A DNA stretch of 14,816 nucleotides from Bacteroidales bacterium (GTDB taxonomy: Bacteria > Bacteroidota > Bacteroidia > Bacteroidales > UBA4181): the NCBI GenBank assembly GCA_028700615.1, contig JAQVSH010000023.1, positions 1-14,816 on the forward strand, written 5' to 3'. A program made the position numbers and the translations under genes. Below the pieces are notes generated by a model, which ran no database searches, had not been told where the DNA came from, and saw only the letters and a list, made by a program, of their open reading frames with translations. Shown here one piece after another: positions 1 to 7,266 of the stretch (within the stretch, counting starts at the first letter, position 1; each line of letters starts with the position of its first letter).

Positions 1-1
1 T

Positions 2-1237
2 GAAGACTCGAAGCAGAAGCACAAAGTGCGTAATTCTATTCGCCAACTGTTTTGTGGAGTAGACAAAAAACAAATCACAAAAATCGTTATACTGTCAGTT
101 ATTGGAATTGGCATTCTTGCTTTCGCTATTGTTGTGTTATTAAAGGACTACCCCAAGAATATTAACGGTTTTGGAGATAAAATTAAGTACGTTGTGTCCT
201 TGCCGAATAACAGGCTTTCAAGAGAGTACTTTATAAAATATCAAAAGGCTAGAGAATTAGAACTTGAAAATCTGTGTAAAGAATACCTAACAACTTCATG
301 GGATGCAAATCCAAATGACGAAGTTATTCTTGATAGTTTATCTTCGGCTTGCTTTTTATTGGGTCAGGATTCAAAAGATGATGAGGAATATTATGATATG
401 GCGGCAGCGATTTGTCGGAAAATGATTAAAAGAAATCCTGCGAACAAGGTGGCCAAGGAAAGGTTAGCTCTCATTTATTACAATTTAACTTCCAGTTATT
501 TCCTTAAAGAGTATTATTTTAATTTAGCGTATAAGATTGTAGAAGAACTATTGATGGAAGACCCTCAAAATGGAGTGGGCATAGTTTTAATGTGTAGGAA
601 GTATTATTCTTCGGAGGATTGGGATGACCTTCTTAAGTGGGGAAAGAAAGGATATGAATTAGGCAAAGAAAAAACATCTTTCTGGACCGAGATGACATAT
701 TATTATTCTAAAGGACTATATGAAACGGGGCATCGTTTTGACGCAATGAAGTATTATTCAGAGGCAGAAGAATCAGACGCTTCGTCAAGGCTTCACGAAG
801 ATTTTATAAAAATTGGAGGAATCCCGTGTTCGATATCTTCAGCGAAAATACAAAACGTAACATATGATGGAAAAGTGATTCACAAGGCGGGCGCAACTAT
901 TTACGACGACAATACCCGTTACCTCAGCCCGGTTATAAAACTAAAGGCAAATAGGACTGGACGCTTTTACTTCGATGTTAAGTTATATAAAAATGGTGAA
1001 TTGAGGACCGGCACAAAAAGCCCGGATGGATATTCATATCGTCAGAGTTTGTTTTTGCAAGAGTTAGATAAGGAGATTACTACTAAATTGGGGGGATGGG
1101 GTTCGGATTCTCCTGGTCATTGGGAATCTGGTGGTTATAGAATTGAAATATGGTGGGAAGGAGAGAGGTTGTACACATATTCATTTAATATTTATTCGGG
1201 ATTCTGGCATAATGAAGGATATGGAAACAGATTTTGA
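2..1237 (+). CDS. Membrane-anchored TPR-like protein with a beta-rich C-terminal domain, 5' end outside the window
   Basis: The reading frame is open from position 2, so the gene probably begins upstream; the first usable start inside the window is a GTG at 26, which I do not trust. Counting from that GTG, residues 19-39 form one strong transmembrane helix. A helical region follows (about 110-250) with TPR-like pairs, such as the stretch with RNPANKVAKERLALIYYN and a second with EDPQNGVGIV. The last 120 residues look beta-rich, with SPDGYSYR, GGWGSDSPGHW and GYRIEIWWEGERLY. I have seen a similar tail on Bacteroidota cell-envelope proteins, but cannot name a family with certainty. The likely arrangement is a cytoplasmic N-terminus with the bulk outside the membrane. 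The aspartic protease starts 5 bp after the stop, suggesting one transcription unit and possibly a shared role. Function unknown. Confidence 0.75.
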   Translation, partial: EDSKQKHKVRNSIRQLFCGVDKKQITKIVILSVIGIGILAFAIVVLLKDYPKNINGFGDKIKYVVSLPNNRLSREYFIKYQKARELELENLCKEYLTTSWDANPNDEVILDSLSSACFLLGQDSKDDEEYYDMAAAICRKMIKRNPANKVAKERLALIYYNLTSSYFLKEYYFNLAYKIVEELLMEDPQNGVGIVLMCRKYYSSEDWDDLLKWGKKGYELGKEKTSFWTEMTYYYSKGLYETGHRFDAMKYYSEAEESDASSRLHEDFIKIGGIPCSISSAKIQNVTYDGKVIHKAGATIYDDNTRYLSPVIKLKANRTGRFYFDVKLYKNGELRTGTKSPDGYSYRQSLFLQELDKEITTKLGGWGSDSPGHWESGGYRIEIWWEGERLYTYSFNIYSGFWHNEGYGNRF

Positions 1238-1242
1238 CTGAT

Positions 1243-2046
1243 ATGAAGAAATCAATATTGTTCATTTGCCTTTCTTTAGTTTTTTCTATGTCGGTGAGAG
1301 CACAAACTGTCATCCAGATGGTCGAAGAAATGGGTGTCTACAAAGTACCGTGTGAGGTGAATGGCTTTAAGGTAAAGATGATATTCGATACTGGGGCCGC
1401 GGCAGTTAGTATTTCAAAGTCACTTGCGGAGATGATGGTTGATAATGGTTATATAACAGCCAATGACATCATTGGGCAGGCTAAGTCAATGACTGCTGAT
1501 GGAAGAATCGTCGATCATACAAACATCGTACTTAAAACAATCAAAATAGGTGTTATTACACTACGAAATGTGAACGCCATTGTCTTTGATAAGCAGGCTG
1601 CACCTCTTCTTTTTGGGCAGTCTGCTATCCAGCTTCTTGGAGAAGTCTCCATTAAGGGTGACAAATTATATATCAAAAGAGGATCCGGCGCTGTCACTTC
1701 AGCATCATCGACAAACACCCACTTTGAAAAATGGGATGCGAAGAACTATATTTATACAAATTACACCTATGGTTTTGGCTGGAATCTGCCTAAGGATTTG
1801 CAGTGGAAGCGAGTTGAAGGATATGAAAAGCACACTCCTTTCCACGCGGAGTGCAATCCGTTTATAGTATTTGTAAATGCCCAAGTAAACGATAATGGCG
1901 GAGATTTATGGAATATCTTTGACAGATTCTCTAATTGGATTGATCAAATGGATACTCAAGCGGAGAAAAGCGGAGAAAAAGACAGGCCAGCTCATATACG
2001 AACGTACATTAGAGAAGGTGACTCTGTTTGGCCAGCACGCTATTAA
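1243..2046 (+). CDS. Secreted retropepsin-like aspartic protease
   Basis: The protein is 267 aa from the ATG at 1243. A TTG at 1234 is in frame and overlaps the previous stop, but the ATG places a clean signal peptide at the N-terminus (MKKSILFICLSLVFSMSVRA), so I chose it. The catalytic motif is FDTGAA with Asp49, a variant of the usual DTGAS/T. It is followed by VSISKSLAEMM and later by LLFGQSAIQLLG, the second signature of clan AA single-domain proteases, which act as dimers. The protease domain covers about residues 28-145. The remaining 120 residues, with repeated aromatic and Asp/Asn-rich stretches, I do not recognise. The protein probably works in the periplasm or at the envelope. It follows the TPR-like gene closely, and the IS boundary lies 14 bp after its stop, so any downstream partner has been separated. 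Confidence 0.85.
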   Translation: MKKSILFICLSLVFSMSVRAQTVIQMVEEMGVYKVPCEVNGFKVKMIFDTGAAAVSISKSLAEMMVDNGYITANDIIGQAKSMTADGRIVDHTNIVLKTIKIGVITLRNVNAIVFDKQAAPLLFGQSAIQLLGEVSIKGDKLYIKRGSGAVTSASSTNTHFEKWDAKNYIYTNYTYGFGWNLPKDLQWKRVEGYEKHTPFHAECNPFIVFVNAQVNDNGGDLWNIFDRFSNWIDQMDTQAEKSGEKDRPAHIRTYIREGDSVWPARY

Positions 2047-2059
2047 AACAACATTCAAA

Positions 2060-2091
2060 CGTAAGTTTTTCAACGAATTGTACAATTAACT
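2060..2091 (+). repeat. Left terminal inverted repeat of the IS
   Basis: This matches the reverse complement of 3985-4016 at 27 of 32 positions. The outer part CGTnAGTTTTTCA and the inner part TTGTACAATTAACT are conserved, separated by five bases of which four differ. It lies 14 bp after the aspartic protease stop. Confidence 0.8.
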
Positions 2092-2157
2092 AGTGAAAGT
2101 AGCAATATAGATCCATAAATTAACGGAATAAATTCTTCAAGGGTGTAGCTTCTCCGG

Positions 2158-2189
2158 ATTATTAGTTATACATTTGTATAACTAATAAT
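2158..2189 (+). promoter_or_regulatory. Perfect palindrome overlapping the transposase promoter
   Basis: Two 14-base arms, ATTATTAGTTATAC and its exact complement, surround a 4-base loop (2172-2175). The sequence TACATTTG at 2169-2176 fits the Bacteroidota -7 box TAnnTTTG and straddles the loop. The transposase ATG lies 8 bp after the palindrome. Possible roles are an operator for self-repression by the transposase, or an RNA hairpin that blocks translation of transcripts read in from outside. Both are inferences; the palindrome and the box are seen directly. Confidence 0.6.
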
Positions 2190-2197
2190 ATTAAGCT

Positions 2198-4003
2198 ATG
2201 GCAAGACCATCAAAAGAAGATAGTATTTACAGGATTGCTATTCACAAGAATGCAGGTCACATGTACGCCTCCACTCATCCATATAGTGTAATGCCGGATG
2301 GAAAGCGAAAGTATTCCATTCTGCATTGGGGAACTGTTGATCAGAACTTGCGCTTTACACCGGGCAAGCATTATATTTCTGCAAGTCCTGAGGAGCGCTC
2401 CAGACTGATTTTTCCCGATGGATGGGACCTGAGCCAGAGGGAAGCTTTCTCCGTCAAGCGCAATCAAGGGCGCCCCGCTTATGAGGGTGATGATCAGAAC
2501 CGCTTGTATGGTGATGTATGGCTTCTGGAGCAGGTTGCCCTTAAGACGGGCATCCGCAAAGATCTTTTGACCGTATTTGATGGCAACATCCAGATGGTGA
2601 ATTCCCTATTGACACTCGCTTTCTTTCCCTACCTTACCGGTCACACCTATAATCGGCTTGCACGCTGGCAACGAGTAGCTAAAACACCTTCCGATGAAGA
2701 ACTGACACCAACCAAGATTACTCGCCTGACTCAATCCATTACAGAGTCTGAGCGGATGGAACTCTTCAGATTGAGAGCCGGCAGATTGGGTAAAAGTGAG
2801 CTTTGTGCTGTAGACTCCACGAGCCGTTCGGCTTATGGTGACTCCTTGGCAGACACCAAATGGGGCAGAAACAAGGAGGGTGTACCATTAGAACAAACTC
2901 TTGAAGTGGTAGTGTACTCTCTGGACAGTCATATGCCGATTTACTACAGAACCTTCCCCGGTAATATTCCTGACTCCCGGAGTGTGGAAACGATTCTTAC
3001 CGACCTGAATCATGCCGGATTCCCAAAGGTTATTCTGGTTACAGACAGAGGTTATGAATCGCTCGCCAATCTGGAACGATATATCCTTGGCCGCCAACAA
3101 ATGATCATGTGCGTAAAGGTACGCCAGCATTTAGTCATGGAAAAGATCCTCGAACTGGGCGTCTTTAGCGGTAGACCAGAGGAAATGTCCATTGATGCGG
3201 GAACAAGACTCTATCATAAGTCATACGATTTGGTGTACCGGGTAGTGAGCAAAGGTGGCGGAACAACCCAAGCCGATCGTCTTAAACTCAACCTGTATTT
3301 TGATGCCGTTAGGCGTGGTCAAGAATTAACCACTATAGATATTGCCATTGAGTCTCAACGCCAGGCTCTACAATCCATCATGGAAGCGGGAGAGCGACTG
3401 GATGACGATATCAGTATCCGAAAAAATTACAATTGGTTTGATCTCGAATACCATGCTTCTGACCGTACTTTTGTTGCCTTCACACTCAATAAGAAAAAGG
3501 TAGCCACGGCAAAACGAGCCTCGGGTTTCTTTGCCAACATGACTCTCGGGCTTGATATGGGTGCAATGGAAGCGTTGGATGCGTACAGCCTTCGCGATGA
3601 GCAGGAAAAATACTTTCAACAGATGAAAGGGCAGATGGGCTTTGATAAGCAGCGTTGCTGGTCGGAAGAAGGGAAAACCGGTCGACTTTTTGTGCTTTTC
3701 GTTGCGCTGATCATAAGTTCTTATGTTAGACATATCTGGAAAACAACCAAACTCAAAGAAACGTTCAGCTCAACCCATGAGGTTCTGGATGAAATGCGCT
3801 CCATTCGTTGTATTGAACATAGGGGAAGAGCCAAATTCATCTCTCCATTCGTTGGTTCGCAGTTGGACATCTGCAAGGCTTTTGGGTTCGAAGTGCCAAA
3901 GGGTTGTACTCCGATTTATCATTCCAGGAAAAAATCAGACAAAAAACGTGGAAGATCAAAAAAAAAACACCAATCAGGTTGGAGAGTTAATTGTACAAAT
4001 TAA
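2198..4003 (+). CDS. DDE transposase, IS4 superfamily, IS1634-like
   Basis: The protein is 601 aa, a usual length for IS1634-type transposases. The catalytic triad can be read: Asp206 in AVDSTS, Asp283 in VTDRGYES, and Glu470 inside YSLRDEQEKYFQQMK. That last stretch fits the IS4-superfamily Y-(2)-R-(3)-E-(6)-K signature exactly. The N-terminal 110 residues, which begin MARPSKEDSIYRIAIH, match the DNA-binding lead of Bacteroidota members as I remember them. The C-terminus is very basic (KKSDKKRGRSKKKHQ). The reading frame ends inside the right terminal repeat. It carries out cut-and-paste transposition of the flanking IS. Confidence 0.93.
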   Translation: MARPSKEDSIYRIAIHKNAGHMYASTHPYSVMPDGKRKYSILHWGTVDQNLRFTPGKHYISASPEERSRLIFPDGWDLSQREAFSVKRNQGRPAYEGDDQNRLYGDVWLLEQVALKTGIRKDLLTVFDGNIQMVNSLLTLAFFPYLTGHTYNRLARWQRVAKTPSDEELTPTKITRLTQSITESERMELFRLRAGRLGKSELCAVDSTSRSAYGDSLADTKWGRNKEGVPLEQTLEVVVYSLDSHMPIYYRTFPGNIPDSRSVETILTDLNHAGFPKVILVTDRGYESLANLERYILGRQQMIMCVKVRQHLVMEKILELGVFSGRPEEMSIDAGTRLYHKSYDLVYRVVSKGGGTTQADRLKLNLYFDAVRRGQELTTIDIAIESQRQALQSIMEAGERLDDDISIRKNYNWFDLEYHASDRTFVAFTLNKKKVATAKRASGFFANMTLGLDMGAMEALDAYSLRDEQEKYFQQMKGQMGFDKQRCWSEEGKTGRLFVLFVALIISSYVRHIWKTTKLKETFSSTHEVLDEMRSIRCIEHRGRAKFISPFVGSQLDICKAFGFEVPKGCTPIYHSRKKSDKKRGRSKKKHQSGWRVNCTN

Positions 4004-4016
4004 TGAAAAACTCACG
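3985..4016 (+). repeat. Right terminal inverted repeat of the IS
   Basis: This pairs with 2060-2091 (27 of 32 positions). It contains AGTTAATTGTACAA at 3985-3998 and TGAAAAACT at 4004-4012. The transposase stop codon falls inside it, and the next gene's ATG is 5 bp beyond its outer end. Confidence 0.8.
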
Positions 4017-4021
4017 GCACT

Positions 4022-5431
4022 ATGGCAAAATCATATTATAGCGGAGAAGTAAAAGAATCTTCAATTAAAATTGAAAAAGAAAGATTTAAAGTAACAAAAA
4101 TAACTTTTTCAATAAAATCTAACAGAAATGATTCAATTTCAGCGGATTTATTCCTTCCCGTTCATATTATCCATACTAAAAGCACAAATCCAAAAGAACC
4201 TATATTTTGGTTTGCTGGTGGGCCTGGCATTTCCAATTTGAATTTTAAACCTCCAAAAATCCTGCTTGAAAATCATGATGTTGTTTTAACAGGTTATAGA
4301 GGGATTGATGGTTCAGTAATTCTGAAATCAAAAGGAATAAAAAAAGCGATAAAGGGGATAAACGATTCTCTACTGAGCGAAGAGTCAATTGAAAACCTGC
4401 AAAATGCTACTAAAAAATATATCAATGGACTAAAAGAGAAAAATATTGACTTAAAGGATTTTACAATCATTGACGTTGTTGATGATTTTGAAGAAGTTAG
4501 AAAATTACTTGGCTATGAAAAGATTAATTTATTATCGGCGAGTTACGGAACAAGATGTGCTTTATTCTTTGGATACAAATATCCAAATTCAATTAATAAA
4601 TCTATAATGATCGGAGTTAACCCTCCCGGACATTTTGTTTGGTGGCCAGTAAAAACACAAGAGATTATCAAAAAATACGATTCATTATGTAATCTAAAGG
4701 ATACAGATAATTTGACTATCGAAGAATCAATTGAATTGAGTTTTAAGAATATGCCAAAAAAATGGACGTTTTTTAAACTCGACTCTGAAAAAATAAAAGC
4801 TACCTCTTTTGTATTAATGTACAGGAAACCAAGTGCAATTATGGTGTTCGATTCATTCCGTAAAGCCGCCGAAAAAGGAGATTATAGTGGGTTATACCTA
4901 ATGCAGCTAGCATACGATTATCTTGTTCCGAAAATGTTTACTTGGGGGGATTTGTTCAATAAAGGAGCAAGTGCTGATTTTGATAAAAGCCTGAACTATT
5001 CAAACCTGCTCAAACCTGATACATTAAAAATAGGAGCACCTTTGTCTTTATTAATATGGAGCGGCGGATTACAGTGGGAGAGTGTTTTAATAGAGGAAGA
5101 ATATAGAAAGGTACAGTACTCAGAGGTTCAAACTTTAATGATAGGTGGAAATCTCGATGTTTCAACACCTCCTGAATATGCAGCTGAGAAGCTTTTGCCA
5201 CAAATGCCCAATACTAAGCAAGTGATATTAAAAGAAATGTCTCATGTTGATGATATAATGGGGTTACAAAAAGAGGCTTTTAATAATTTAGTGTCAAAAT
5301 ATTATTTGACAGGTGAGATTGATACGACCATGTATAAATATGATAGTGTTAAATTTAAAACAACTGTAAGTTTTAACTGGATTGCGAAAATATTGTATCC
5401 AATAGTACTGATTATGAGCTGGTTCAAATAA
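4022..5431 (+). CDS. Alpha/beta hydrolase of the peptidase S33 (proline iminopeptidase / tripeptidyl aminopeptidase) type
   Basis: The protein is 469 aa. The family signature is present: oxyanion motif GGPG at residues 66-69, nucleophile Ser174 in SASYG (the first Gly of GxSxG is replaced by Ser), Asp379 in GGNLDVSTPP, and His408 in EMSHVDD. A cap region lies between the Ser and Asp. A hydrophobic segment near the C-terminus (FNWIAKILYPIVLIM) may anchor it in the membrane. The expected activity is cleavage of N-terminal residues from short peptides, or hydrolysis of a related ester or amide. No signal peptide is visible and the ATG lies only 5 bp from the IS end, so the insertion may have removed the native N-terminus and promoter. 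The gene is AT-rich, unlike the transposase. Confidence 0.85.
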   Translation: MAKSYYSGEVKESSIKIEKERFKVTKITFSIKSNRNDSISADLFLPVHIIHTKSTNPKEPIFWFAGGPGISNLNFKPPKILLENHDVVLTGYRGIDGSVILKSKGIKKAIKGINDSLLSEESIENLQNATKKYINGLKEKNIDLKDFTIIDVVDDFEEVRKLLGYEKINLLSASYGTRCALFFGYKYPNSINKSIMIGVNPPGHFVWWPVKTQEIIKKYDSLCNLKDTDNLTIEESIELSFKNMPKKWTFFKLDSEKIKATSFVLMYRKPSAIMVFDSFRKAAEKGDYSGLYLMQLAYDYLVPKMFTWGDLFNKGASADFDKSLNYSNLLKPDTLKIGAPLSLLIWSGGLQWESVLIEEEYRKVQYSEVQTLMIGGNLDVSTPPEYAAEKLLPQMPNTKQVILKEMSHVDDIMGLQKEAFNNLVSKYYLTGEIDTTMYKYDSVKFKTTVSFNWIAKILYPIVLIMSWFK

Positions 5432-5448
5432 GATAGAAAAAGTACGGT

Positions 5449-5468
5449 GCCTAATAAATAGCACTCTG
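5449..5468 (+). repeat. Post-stop motif copy 1, attC R''-like
   Basis: The sequence CCTAATAAATAGCACTCTG (5450-5468) begins 18 bp after the hydrolase stop. It recurs with one change at 11599-11617, 13 bp after the stop of the unrelated EFR1 gene. The first seven bases, GCCTAAT, are one base from GCCTAAC, the complement of the integron R' core GTTAGGC. No matching R' half follows. Confidence 0.5.
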
Positions 5469-5779
5469 CCCACCCTGCAGGATTCACCTAAGTTCACAGC
5501 AAACCACCAAGTAACCAAACCATGAGAAGAAAAATTGTTATAACATTATTAATAATCAACACGGTGCTGATTATCTTTTCTCTTCTGCCCGTTTCTGACC
5601 TCGTGTTCATATACAATTATGTTTTCAGGTCAGAATCAGACGGACCTTCTACGATACTCCTGTTGTCATCATTTTACTGGCCTCTCATTGTGATGATTGC
5701 TCTTGAAATTTTACTTGTAGGCTTCTTATTTTTCTTCCGGTCAAACAATGATAAAACATAAACTCACAATATACAGCCC
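5464..5779 (+). repeat. 316-bp direct repeat, copy A
   Basis: This is about 97% identical to 12623-12938 (nine differences seen by eye) at a constant offset of 7159 bp. It begins at CTCTGCCCACC and ends at TACAGCCC. A looser, GC-rich tail with GGATCCGGA and TATGGAGGA follows in both copies. It includes 58 bp of leader and the whole 79-aa gene. Identity stops sharply at both edges, as expected for a mobile or recombined unit. Confidence 0.9.
5522..5761 (+). CDS. Small two-helix membrane protein, copy A
   Basis: The protein is 79 aa. It has hydrophobic helices at about residues 5-24 and 49-72, joined by a loop with RSESDGPST, and ends in a short polar tail. It begins MRRKIVITLLIINTVLIIFS. I do not recognise the family. 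It is the only gene in the 316-bp repeat. Compared with copy B the coding part differs at eight bases, six of which change the protein (L27F, Y31C, S37P, L48V, S74P, N75K). That ratio suggests weak purifying selection since the copies split. No TAnnTTTG promoter is seen in the leader. Confidence 0.6.
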   Translation: MRRKIVITLLIINTVLIIFSLLPVSDLVFIYNYVFRSESDGPSTILLLSSFYWPLIVMIALEILLVGFLFFFRSNNDKT

Positions 5780-5882
5780 GGCTCGGGATAGGATCCGGAG
5801 GGCCTATGGAGGAAAGAGTGAACGGATATCCCCGTTTTGGGTGGGTGGGTATCGTCCGTTTGTAACCTTAAAAAATGTTATT

Positions 5883-6188
5883 ATGCCAGTAAATCAATTT
5901 CTCATATACCATATGCAAAACTGCATTGATATTATTTATAAGGAAATCAAAGAAAAGACTTTTGATTCCCATAAGTTCATCCAACATTTTTCCAAAAAAT
6001 TTGAAGCGGAATATGTTGATTTCTTATGTCAAAACACAACGAACCGTTTTATGACTGTAAATGCTGAGATTGCCCTGTTTCTGGCAAACCATAAAGATGC
6101 TTTAGGGATTATTGATCGGGGCAAAGTCCATAGCCAGGATATCTTCGGAAATTCAACACCTAATGAAAATTGGGAAAAAGTAAATTGA
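5883..6188 (+). CDS. Hypothetical 101-aa protein upstream of an HTH gene
   Basis: I start the gene at the ATG at 5883 (MPVNQFLIYHMQNCIDIIYK). The frame stays open back to 5748, but its first residues are encoded by the end of the 316-bp repeat and are unlikely to be native. The protein is mostly helical and charged, with no membrane segment. It has an acidic helix near KKFEAEYVDFLCQ and a tail with NHKDALGIIDRGKVHSQDIF. I do not recognise a family. The HTH gene follows 9 bp after the stop, so the two are probably co-transcribed. Confidence 0.6.
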   Translation: MPVNQFLIYHMQNCIDIIYKEIKEKTFDSHKFIQHFSKKFEAEYVDFLCQNTTNRFMTVNAEIALFLANHKDALGIIDRGKVHSQDIFGNSTPNENWEKVN

Positions 6189-6197
6189 TATGCATCT

Positions 6198-6470
6198 ATG
6201 CCAATCTTCTCCCTCCCTCCTGAAACCAAAGAGATGACCGACCGGTTCTTCTCTGCACTGGAAGCCCTTTCCAAAGAGAAAGTGATCCGGGGAAGAGGGA
6301 CCTTTGTCCGCCGGTACGGTATAGACCTTCGGAACTTCTACAAGGCCCGGGACTACATCATCCGGATCAAGCCGGAATGGCTGGTCTACCTGGTCCGAGA
6401 TTATAACGTATCTGCCGACTGGCTGTTGACCGGGAGAGGGGAAATGTTTACAAAGCAACTATTAACCTAA
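6198..6470 (+). CDS. Short helix-turn-helix DNA-binding protein
   Basis: The protein is 90 aa. Residues 34-51 (TFVRRYGIDLRNFYKARD) fit the two helices of an HTH. The end SADWLLTGRGEMF is a pattern typical of Bacteroidota repressor-like HTH proteins and the N-terminal domain of phage CI-like repressors. No peptidase or dimerisation domain follows, so this is a stand-alone DNA-binding domain, probably a transcriptional regulator of neighbouring genes. It lies 9 bp after the 101-aa gene and 12 bp before the broken orf136 copy, suggesting an original operon. Its G+C content is higher than that of the flanking membrane and hydrolase genes. Confidence 0.7.
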   Translation: MPIFSLPPETKEMTDRFFSALEALSKEKVIRGRGTFVRRYGIDLRNFYKARDYIIRIKPEWLVYLVRDYNVSADWLLTGRGEMFTKQLLT

Positions 6471-6482
6471 AACCTTTATATA

Positions 6483-6650
6483 ATGCCCCTCATCAGCCCC
6501 ACTTACACCATCAACGTCCTTTCAAACCTCGACCCGGCCACCGTCTCCTCCGTGGCCAATGACCTCTTGCAATCCGACAAGGAGAGTAATATCAAAAAAA
6601 TAAGCGAAGCCCTCGAAACCATAATCGAGTTCTCCCTTGCTTCAATTTGA
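6483..6650 (+). pseudogene. Truncated 5' copy of the 136-aa gene at 7949
   Basis: The 55-aa frame (MPLISPTYTINVLSNLDPAT...) matches the first 54 residues of the protein at 7949-8359 at roughly 80-85%. The match ends abruptly at LAS, and the frame closes after one extra residue. The two copies share an identical 25-base leader running through the start codon (6466-6490 and 7932-7956). The protein divergence means this is an old paralogue, not a fresh duplication. The break coincides with the 13-bp direct repeat at 6641-6653. Confidence 0.8.
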
Positions 6651-6653
6651 TTA
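6641..6653 (+). repeat. 13-bp direct repeat, left copy
   Basis: TTCAATTTGATTA is identical to 7911-7923. The left copy sits exactly where the truncated orf136 copy stops matching its paralogue. The right copy sits just before homology to the paralogue's leader begins. The pair bounds about 1.26 kb and could be an insertion-site duplication or a recombination core. Confidence 0.5.
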
Positions 6654-6661
6654 AATTGATA

Positions 6662-6669
6662 TACTTTTG
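6662..6669 (+). promoter_or_regulatory. Possible -7 box before the 49-aa gene
   Basis: TACTTTTG fits the Bacteroidota -7 consensus TAnnTTTG. The ATG at 6674 lies only 4 bp beyond it, which would make the transcript leaderless or nearly so, or mean the true start differs. No well-spaced TTTG -33 box is seen. Confidence 0.35.
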
Positions 6670-6673
6670 CGGA

Positions 6674-6823
6674 ATGAAAACCTTCCTGTTAGTTATCCTG
6701 CATAATTGGGCTGCCGTTGCAGCCATTTCCTGTCTTATCAGCTCTTTTGTCATTAGTATTATTGCCCTTAAGGCTTATAATAAAGCGGTAATAGCAGAAG
6801 AAGAATCCAAAATTAAATGGTAG
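6674..6823 (+). CDS. Small single-pass membrane protein, 49 aa
   Basis: The reading frame starts MKTFLLVILHNWAAVAAISC. It has one hydrophobic stretch from about residue 4 to 32 and a charged tail with AEEESKIKW. The pattern of a short N-terminus, one helix and an acidic/basic tail suits a small inner-membrane protein, but the family is unknown. It is the first gene inside the segment bounded by the 13-bp repeats. A stem-loop follows at 6845-6881. Confidence 0.45.
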   Translation: MKTFLLVILHNWAAVAAISCLISSFVISIIALKAYNKAVIAEEESKIKW

Positions 6824-6844
6824 TACGTATTTGAGAAGCTCCTG

Positions 6845-6881
6845 TTCATTTAACGTGGACGATCCCGTCCAAACGAATGAA
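6845..6881 (+). other. Imperfect stem-loop between the 49-aa gene and the next promoter
   Basis: A perfect 6-bp stem TGGACG/CGTCCA closes a 4-base loop (6862-6865). The outer arms TTCATT (6845-6850) and AATGAA (6876-6881) extend the pairing. It could end transcription of the 49-aa gene, but no run of T follows, so an intrinsic terminator is not certain. Confidence 0.4.
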
Positions 6882-6954
6882 TTGTCATAGTAATTTAATA
6901 GTTGCCATATACTCGCATTGTGCAATATTTCCTATTTTTGGACAGGAAAAGCCT

Positions 6955-6962
6955 TACCTTTG
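6955..6962 (+). promoter_or_regulatory. Promoter -7 box before the DUF5678-like gene
   Basis: TACCTTTG followed by CACAC is a close match to the Bacteroidota TAnnTTTG box. The gene starts at 7029, giving a leader of about 60 bases. A TTTG at 6937-6940 is closer than the usual 19-21 bp, so the -33 part is weak. Confidence 0.55.
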
Positions 6963-7028
6963 CACACTTTTTTGGAGAAGAAATCCGTCAAAAGCATTAG
7001 TAACTAACAAGAATAAAAAATTGTTTAT

Positions 7029-7265
7029 ATGCTCAAAGATCAATTTATCTGGTATTTGGAAAACCAATCAGAATTGGTGAAAAAATACAATGGCAAATTT
7101 CTTGTTATCAAGGACAAATCGAGTGCAGGTGTTTATGATAATCAGGATATTGCTTTAATTGAGGCTGAGAAAAACTTTGGATTGGGCAATTTTATCATCC
7201 AAAAATGCTCTCCTGGGGAAAGTTCGTACTCTCAAACTTTCCACTCCCGTGTAGCATTTGTGTAG
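7029..7265 (+). CDS. DUF5678-like small protein
   Basis: The protein is 78 aa. It reads as a single compact domain with the recurring features of this family as I remember them: an N-terminal ENQSELVKKYNGKFLVIKD, a central VYDNQDIALIEAEKNFGLGNF, and the tail IIQKCSPGESSYSQTFHSRV. The biochemical role is unknown. In other Bacteroidota I recall such genes lying beside retropepsin-type proteases like the one at 1243-2046, but here they are 5 kb apart, so the association is only suggestive. It has its own promoter (6955-6962) and is the best-supported expressed gene of the 1.26-kb insert. Confidence 0.7.
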   Translation: MLKDQFIWYLENQSELVKKYNGKFLVIKDKSSAGVYDNQDIALIEAEKNFGLGNFIIQKCSPGESSYSQTFHSRVAFV

Positions 7266-7266
7266 T

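Larger units (their letters stand above)
2060..4016 (+). mobile_element. Complete IS4-superfamily (IS1634-like) insertion sequence, about 1.96 kb
   Basis: One long transposase gene is bracketed by imperfect terminal inverted repeats (2060-2091 and 3985-4016) that match at 27 of 32 positions, including a perfect inner core TTGTACAATTAACT. No target-site duplication is visible outside the repeats (left flank ends TTCAAA, right flank begins GCACTA). The ends may therefore be slightly misplaced, or one flank has been rearranged since insertion. The element looks intact and possibly active: the transposase has its full catalytic set and no frameshift. Its base composition is clearly richer in G+C than that of the hydrolase gene beside it. 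Confidence 0.85.

Noticed and set aside
1234..1242. TTG start for the aspartic protease
   Set aside because: The ATG at 1243 gives a standard signal peptide right at the N-terminus and avoids overlap with the previous stop.
5748..5882. Longer N-terminus for the 101-aa protein
   Set aside because: The first eleven codons lie inside the 316-bp repeat and the rest in its GC-rich tail, so the extension is read-through of unrelated DNA.
5883..6470. Toxin-antitoxin pair (101-aa protein plus HTH protein)
   Set aside because: The HTH protein is a plausible antitoxin type, but the 101-aa protein shows no toxin motif; adjacency alone is not enough.
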